Source: Sodiomyces alkalinus F11 (taxonomy: Eukaryota; Ascomycota; Sordariomycetes; Glomerellales; Plectosphaerellaceae). Taken from it: DNA of 64,000 bases. This document shows, piece by piece, positions 58,590-64,000 of this stretch (positions are counted from its first letter, which is position 1; each line of letters begins with the position of its first letter). The position numbers and the translations under genes were made by a program. The notes under the pieces are model-generated. The model was not told the origin of the DNA. It searched no databases and worked only from the letters and a program-made list of their open reading frames with translations. The stretch spans positions 1,139,149 through 1,203,148 of the forward strand of contig NW_021167086.1 in assembly GCF_003711515.1 (NCBI RefSeq), written 5' to 3'.

Positions 58590-61500
58590 ATCCGGTTTAT
58601 TCAGTATAACATTGATAAACAGGGTTCGGCGCAGGAAGCTATCCTAGAACAGGCTTTAGAGGCTATAGCTGATATAGTCCTTATTTACGAACCTGCCTAT
58701 ATCTCGACACTAGAGGGATAGTTTATCCGAAATCACCCTGCTTTTTACACCGTTACGCCTATATCCCAAAAATCCCAGTTCTTCCCTATTAAGCCTAGGG
58801 TCCTCTCTTATATAAGAAAGGGCTCTAATATCGACTTTTCACACCGCGAAGACCTTCTAGACAATATAGACGCGCAGATTATAGAGGTTTATTATCCACA
58901 GACCTTTTATATTCTACACGTTTATAATCAGATAGAACAGGACCCTAAAACGATAGGCCGAGGGCGGCCCTCTAGCCCTACCCCTTCTACTTCTTCCACT
59001 TCTTCTTCTTCTTCTTCTTCTTCTTTCTCTTCTTCTTCTTCTTCTTCTTTTCCCTCCTTCGTAGGCCCTAGAAGCCGGCCCTAGACCGAGGATCGAGTGC
59101 TATAGGACCTATAGGTCCCTAAGCCTACCCTTATTATAGGGGACTTTAACAGAAACCACTAGTAGTGGAACGGAGCTGCTACTAACCAGGCTTCTATTAG
59201 GGCCCAGGCTCTAGTAGACTGGTTAGATAGCCTCGGAGCTACCTATCTAGTAGACTCTAAAGAAGTTAACCTAAACGGGGGGACCTTTCTTAGGTCTAAT
59301 CTTCGTTAAGAGTCGGTTATAGACCTAGCCTTTTATACGCCCGGCTTCGATTATCTCTGCTTCGATAAGTAGGAGTATATCGAGAATACTACCTCCTTAC
59401 ACCACGCTATCCTCCTTTCGGCTACTATTTTAGGCTCTAAAGGTCCTATAAATAGGTCTCTCCCGCCGGCTTATAATTATAAGCTAGCGGATTAGGACCT
59501 ATTTTCTAGTACCCTAAAAAGCCTAGAACCTAGCCTTAACCGGGACCTCTAATAGGCTATTAACGCCTCGGATTAGGACTCTTTAGGTCGCTGCCTCTCG
59601 GATACTATTACCCTAGCGCTTTAGGCTTTAGTGCCTAAGCTAAGGGTAGTAGAGCGTTCGAAACCGTGGTGGACTAAAGAGCTAAAGGCCCTGCGAAAAT
59701 CAGCTAATAGGGCTTTTAGGGTATTTAGAAAGACGTCTAAAAAGGGGGCCTCGGTTTCCCAGCTAGCGTCTTTAGAAACCTCCTGGAAAGAAGCTCGGAA
59801 CGCCTACTACAGGGCAGTAAAAACAGTAAAAAACGACTACTAGGAGGCCTTTCTAGCCCACGCCGAAGGCCCCGAAACTTTTAAGGCCTATAACTATATA
59901 AAGAGCGGCCTTAACGCGAAAATCCCTTCGATTCAAACGCCTACAAAATAGAAAGCCTACGCCTTCGAAGATAAATATAACGCCCTACTTTATACCCTTT
60001 TTCCTATACCCTCCGCCACCGACGTCCCCGAAGCCCCTGTATTTATAGGCCCTTCGGGGGACCTAGGCCCTTTTTACCCTTCTAACGGTCCCTAGAGCCT
60101 GACTAGATCACGCAGTAAGGGCCTTAGAAGACCGTGGGAGTGGCCTAGCCTTTAGGCTGCCAAACTATAACGCGCTATCTTTAGAGCTGCTAAGAGGAAA
60201 GCCTTAGGGCCTAATAGGATAAGCTTATAGCTAATCTAACAGGCCTATAAGGCTATTCCCGGGCCCTTCTTAAAGGCCTACTCAGCTTTATTTTTAGCAG
60301 GCCACCACCCTATCTGCTAGAAAGAGGCCCTAGGGGTCATTCTACTAAAGCCGGGGAAGAAGGACTACTCTAATCCTAAGTCTTATAGGATTATAGCCCT
60401 GCTAAACTGCTTAGGTAAAGTCCTCGAAAGGATTATAGCTGCTAGGCTAAGCTTTTTAACTAATACCCGCGACGACCTTCTACACCCTAGTCAGATAGGG
60501 GGTAGAAAATAATGATCCGCTATCGATACGGCCCTTCTTCTCCTCCACTATATCGAAAAATAGCGTAAATCACGGCAAAACGCTGTAATTTCTACGCTAT
60601 TTTTAGATATTAAAGGAGCCTTCGACCACGTCGCCCGCCCTTAGCTACTAAGAGCCCTTCAAGAGCTCTAACTACCCTCGAATCTAGTTAAATGGGTAGC
60701 CTCCTTCACAGAAAACAGGCGTATCCAACTAGCCTTCGAGGGTTAGGTTTAGCAGCCCACCCCCCTAAATATAGGGGTCCCATAAGACTCCCCGGTTTCC
60801 CCTATTCTATTCCTAATTTATATTAGGAAGGTTATAGCGGGACCGGATTTTAAAGGTCTTTAGTTATCCTATATAGACGATTTTCAGCTATCTATAACGT
60901 CTACGTCTGCTAGGAAAAACTATAAAATTCTAGAAAGAGCCGCGGCTTCCCTTTTCGATATAGCGAATAAGAACCACGTCCTTTTCGACCCGGAAAAAAC
61001 AGAGCTTATCCACTTCCACCGAAGACGCTCTGTAGAAGACGCCCCGGTTAGTATCGGGGGGCACCTAATTAAACCAGCTCTAGGTGCTATTAGGTGGCTA
61101 GGGGTCTAGTTTGACCCTAAGCTATCTTTTAAACCCTATATCGAAAAGCGCCTAAATGCAGCTTCAGGTGCCCTAAACCGGCTTTACAGGCTAGCTAGTT
61201 CGTAAAGGGGCCTTTCTTTTAAGGCCCTACGACAGCTATATATAGCATGTATAGCCTCGCTAGCTAACTTCGGCTCATAGCTATAGTAGGACCCTAAATC
61301 ACCTAAAAAGCACTTAGTCGACCGCCTAAAACGCCTATAGTACGGCGCTCTAGTTAGGGCTTTAGGGGCTTTTAGGGGGGCTCCCTTACGGCCTCTAGAA
61401 CTAGAAGTAGCAGTGCCCCTAGCGTCGATTCGGTTAACTAGATCTAATAGACTTTATGCCTTTAGGTCTTTAAAGTTCTTACCGAACCACCCTATAAGAC

Positions 61501-62729
61501 GCCAGCTTCTAGGGGAGCTAGGGGAAGACCTCGCCCGCCTATAAGACCTATAGCCCACCACACAGCTCTATAGGCTAGGCCTAGAATTAGCCGCTTTAGT
61601 AGGGCAGTCCTGGGAAATAGAGGGCCCTATAGCTAGGTGGGAGGCCCCCTAGGCCTCCGAACCTATAGCAGACCTTAGACCCTGTTTCCCCTTAAAAGAA
61701 TAGCCTATAACCGCGAAAAACACCGACTCCGGCACCCAAGACCTAAAAATAGCCCACCTCGAAGCCCTTAAGAATATAGAATAATCCTTAGGCGATTAGG
61801 CGTCTATTTTCTATACTAACGGCTCCCTAGGCTACCCTATAAGGCCTCCTACAGGGCCTCCACATGTAGTAGCCGCTATAATACAGTGGGCTAATATCTA
61901 TAGGCCCTGTAAAGCTATAGGCTTTAACCTAGGGACCTCTGCCGAAGTCGCCGACGCCGAATTATACGCTATTCTTTAAGCCCTTCAGACTGCCCTAGAG
62001 TAGTCGCCTAGGCCCCTAGAGTGCTATATTTTTAGCGATTCACAGGCGGCTATTCAGAAGCTTTAGTGCTTCTTTTAGTGGGCTATAGAGGCTAAGACTT
62101 TTATCTAATAACTAAAATAACAGGGCACTTTAGTCTCTATATGGTGGTGCCCTTCGTATATAGGGATAGAGGGGAACGAACTAGCGGATAAGGCAGCTAA
62201 ATAGGCATTAGACCCTAAAAAAGCTACTAAATCTATTAGCTTAATTACCCTTAGTCACTTAAAGCGTCGGGTTAACGAGGCCCTAGTTCGAGACTAGAAG
62301 GCTTTATAGAACGAAGAGGAAGAGGCGGAAAGAAAGGGTAAATCGGTCCGATTAGGCCGCCTTTATAGACGCCTAGTCCGAGATAATCTCCGCTTTTCCC
62401 GAAAACCACTGCCGATATAGGGCCCTAGGTAGGTAAAATCGGCTTTTATTCAGTTAAAAACCGGCTTCGGATACCTAAAATCCCACCAAAAAAGGGCCCG
62501 TAACTACGCTAACGACCGGTATCCCTATCCCGGCTCCCCTATACAGGATACAGCCCACCTTATCCTTTCCTGCCCTTTTTATAAAAACGAACGAAAAGCC
62601 CTGCAGGAAGCCCTAGCAGGCCTACCGCTATCTCTACCGCTATTATTCGGTACTAAAAGAGGAATACAGGCTTTAGAGGCCTATCTTTTAGCTACTAAAA
62701 TAGCCTCGGCAGAGTGGTACAGGGCGTAA
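58590..62729 (+). pseudogene. LINE ORF2 (endonuclease, reverse transcriptase, RNase H)
   Basis: Read through RIP-type stops, the frames show an endonuclease (YNIDKQGSAQEAILEQAL, IRNHPAFYTVTP, GDFNRNH at about 59140, SVIDLAFYTPGFDYL). Reverse transcriptase follows (ILLKPGKKDYSNPKSYRIIA at about 60340, FLDIKGAFDHVARP at about 60600, LSYIDDFQLS at about 60875). RNase H comes next (FYTNGS at about 61810, DAELYAIL, FSDSQAAIQKL, GNELADKAAK), and the frame ends at TAA 62727-62729. A 60-bp Ser-coding CTT/TCT tract lies inside the endonuclease at 58985-59050. The RT active-site Y-I-D-D is preserved. Confidence 0.85.
58985..59052. repeat. CTT/TCT microsatellite within LINE ORF2
   Basis: A run of TTC/TCT trinucleotides, coding Ser and occasional Phe, sits between the first half of the endonuclease and its GDFN motif. 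Confidence 0.9.
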
Positions 62730-62938
62730 ACCTCGGATCCTGCGGTCTAGTTATCTGTTTTGGTTTTTACCTGTTTTTCGGGATATTAGGCAGACTATTA
62801 CGGAGGATTTCCTTTATTTATTACTACTACTCCACTCCTTACTATATCTTATTCTAGCCTCTAGCCTATAGGGCAAAAGGCGCCGCGCTATAGCTTTAGG
62901 GCTGTATGCGTGTAATGAAAAAAAAAAAAAAAAAAAAA

Positions 62939-62951
62939 AGAGGGAGACGCG
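62939..62951. repeat. LINE target-site duplication, right copy
   Basis: AGAGGGAGACGCG, identical to 57396-57408. Its first A coincides with the end of the poly-A run. Confidence 0.93.
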
Positions 62952-64000
62952 TGCCTTTACCGGTATAGTGGTTGTAGCCGCCGCTTAAGACGGGGTTAGT
63001 TCCTAGGCTATCTTATCTATAACACGACTTATAGTTAGGCGCGTCGGCGAAATAGGCAGTTTATTTAGATTAGCACGAGTAGGGGAGGGGTAAATACTAG
63101 TATAATAACCCTTCTAGTTATAGTTAAAGTATATAATAAGTTTAATCAGGGTATAAGAGGGCCTAGCCTAATCCTATACTTCTTCTGTATTCTCTATAGC
63201 TCTAGGGGGGTTTAAAGTTGCCGGTATTCTAAGGAAGTTTCCTCGGCTATAATTAGTATAAGGGGTAGACGGCTATTATCCCTTTATTAGGGGCTTAATT
63301 TTTAGTTACTCGGCCCTTTTATATTCCTTATTATATTTTAGGTAGGTTTTCGGTATTCTATACGTGGATAAGACGTGCTCCCGGATTAGGGGTAGGACTC
63401 GAGTAAGGACTATCTAGATCCGCTATTAGTCTAGTAGGCGATTAGGGAGTTCCGCTTCCAGGGCTTCCTACCGCTAAATAAACTTCGTAAAGGGTTCGCC
63501 GGGCTTCTAGCCCGAATAATCGTTAGTTTATATCTATAGAGCGACCTTAAGTAAACGCGTATCGTAATTATCGACTTATTCGCCTAACTAGGTCTTTAAG
63601 GCCTTTTAGGTAACCCGGGACGAGTTATTATTATAGGCGTGCCGGAGGTAAGATTACTATCTTTCCTTAAGGTAGTTCGGTAAGGAGGCTATTACGTAGT
63701 AATTCTTCGAGGCGTTATTAGGAAGGCTATTAAGGTTAATTATAAAGTATTACTTTATTTCCTAGATAAATATCCGGTATTTTACCCACGACTCGCTATT
63801 CTACTTAGGGACCGCGTAGTTAACCTTCGCCTATAAGGAATTAGTCCTAGATGTAGTAGGGGTTTAGGGGGGATTAGTATTAACGTGGCCCTAAATAGTG
63901 GAAGAAGAAGAGATAAAGGACTAGGTATCTAGAATAGAGCGATAGGGCTCCGCGATATGTCGCCGTATAATAGTATAGCCGTTAAGGTTAGGATAGTTCG

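Larger units (their letters stand above)
57409..62938 (+). mobile_element. Tad1-type LINE, full-length by structure, with poly-A and 13-bp TSD
   Basis: It is bounded by a perfect 13-bp direct repeat AGAGGGAGACGCG (57396-57408 and 62939-62951) and ends in a 22-base A run (62918-62939). ORF1 carries CCHC-type zinc knuckles. ORF2 carries an apurinic-like endonuclease, reverse transcriptase and an RNase H domain, the arrangement of the Tad1 clade of fungal LINEs. It inserted into the protease region of the gypsy element. CA and TG are commoner here than in the surrounding host element, so RIP is lighter, though TAG/TAA stops interrupt both ORFs. Confidence 0.9.
53910..64000 (-). mobile_element. 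Ty3/gypsy chromovirus, split by a LINE and truncated by the window end
   Basis: The minus-strand element occupies 53910-57408 and, after the inserted LINE, 62952-64000 and beyond. Read on the minus strand it has a gag-like region (63000-64000), a retropepsin motif LLDKGAD (57363-57343) in the exact frame that joins across the LINE insertion, reverse transcriptase with YLDDILIYS (about 56303-56277), then the integrase region. At the 3' end is a chromodomain (about 54110-53930) with the pattern ILNYRY-GRQ--YLIK-AGYDD. A C-terminal chromodomain is diagnostic of chromoviruses and targets integration to heterochromatin. TAG/TAA stops throughout show RIP inactivation. LTRs were not identified. Confidence 0.82.

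Noticed and set aside
1..64000. tRNA or rRNA genes and CRISPR arrays
   Set aside because: No cloverleaf-like sequence with a proper GGTTCGA arm was found outside coding or transposon DNA (a GGTTCGAA word at 48176 is inside the copia relic), no rRNA sequence is recognisable, and the tandem repeats seen are coding or minisatellite, not CRISPR.

Overview
The window comes from a filamentous ascomycete (Pezizomycotina). The genes have short introns (57-108 bp) with fungal GT donors, CTRAC-type branch points and YAG acceptors. The two transposon blocks carry the signature of repeat-induced point mutation (RIP): CA and TG dinucleotides are strongly depleted and TA is enriched. The conserved genes look most like Eurotiomycete orthologues, but I cannot name a genus from sequence alone.

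Layout. 0.7-10 kb is a gene-bearing region with a LARP1-like La-motif RNA-binding gene, followed by an in-frame DM15 segment beyond a TAG, and a large RD/RS-rich DUF3824-like gene. 10.08-19.04 kb is a RIP-ravaged block whose ends carry imperfect terminal inverted repeats. It holds two divergent decayed reading frames: a plus-strand large transposase-like frame and a minus-strand RG-rich frame of unknown function. I read the block as one dead DNA transposon of about 9 kb. 19.9-24.4 kb holds CLF1/SYF3 (minus) and PRP31 (plus), two core splicing factors transcribed divergently from a 483-bp shared region. 24.4-30.3 kb is a 5.9-kb gene desert with a 324-bp hairpin-type inverted repeat, two AT-rich patches and a 130-bp Tc1/mariner-type MITE. 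30.3-44.0 kb is gene-dense: a C2H2 zinc-finger factor (+), acetate kinase (-), a seven-exon Zn2Cys6 transcription factor (-), TEX1/THOC3 of the THO complex (-) and RIC1, a subunit of the Ypt6/Rab6 exchange factor (+).

44.1 kb to the end of the window is a 20-kb retroelement block with no intact host gene. It contains a truncated copia copy, a complete but RIP-dead Ty1/copia element with two 277-bp LTRs, a decayed frame of unknown origin with amino-acid repeats, and a Ty3/gypsy chromovirus on the minus strand (chromodomain at its 3' end). A Tad1-type LINE with a poly-A tail has split the chromovirus and left a perfect 13-bp target-site duplication.

The host genes do not form a pathway cluster. 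There is a loose RNA-processing theme (LARP1-like, CLF1, PRP31, TEX1). RIP stops sharply at the edges of the transposon blocks, and the neighbouring host genes keep open frames. Exon joins were worked out by hand from splice signals and reading frame; the totals for TEX1, RIC1, PRP31, acetate kinase and the Zn2Cys6 gene are all multiples of three.
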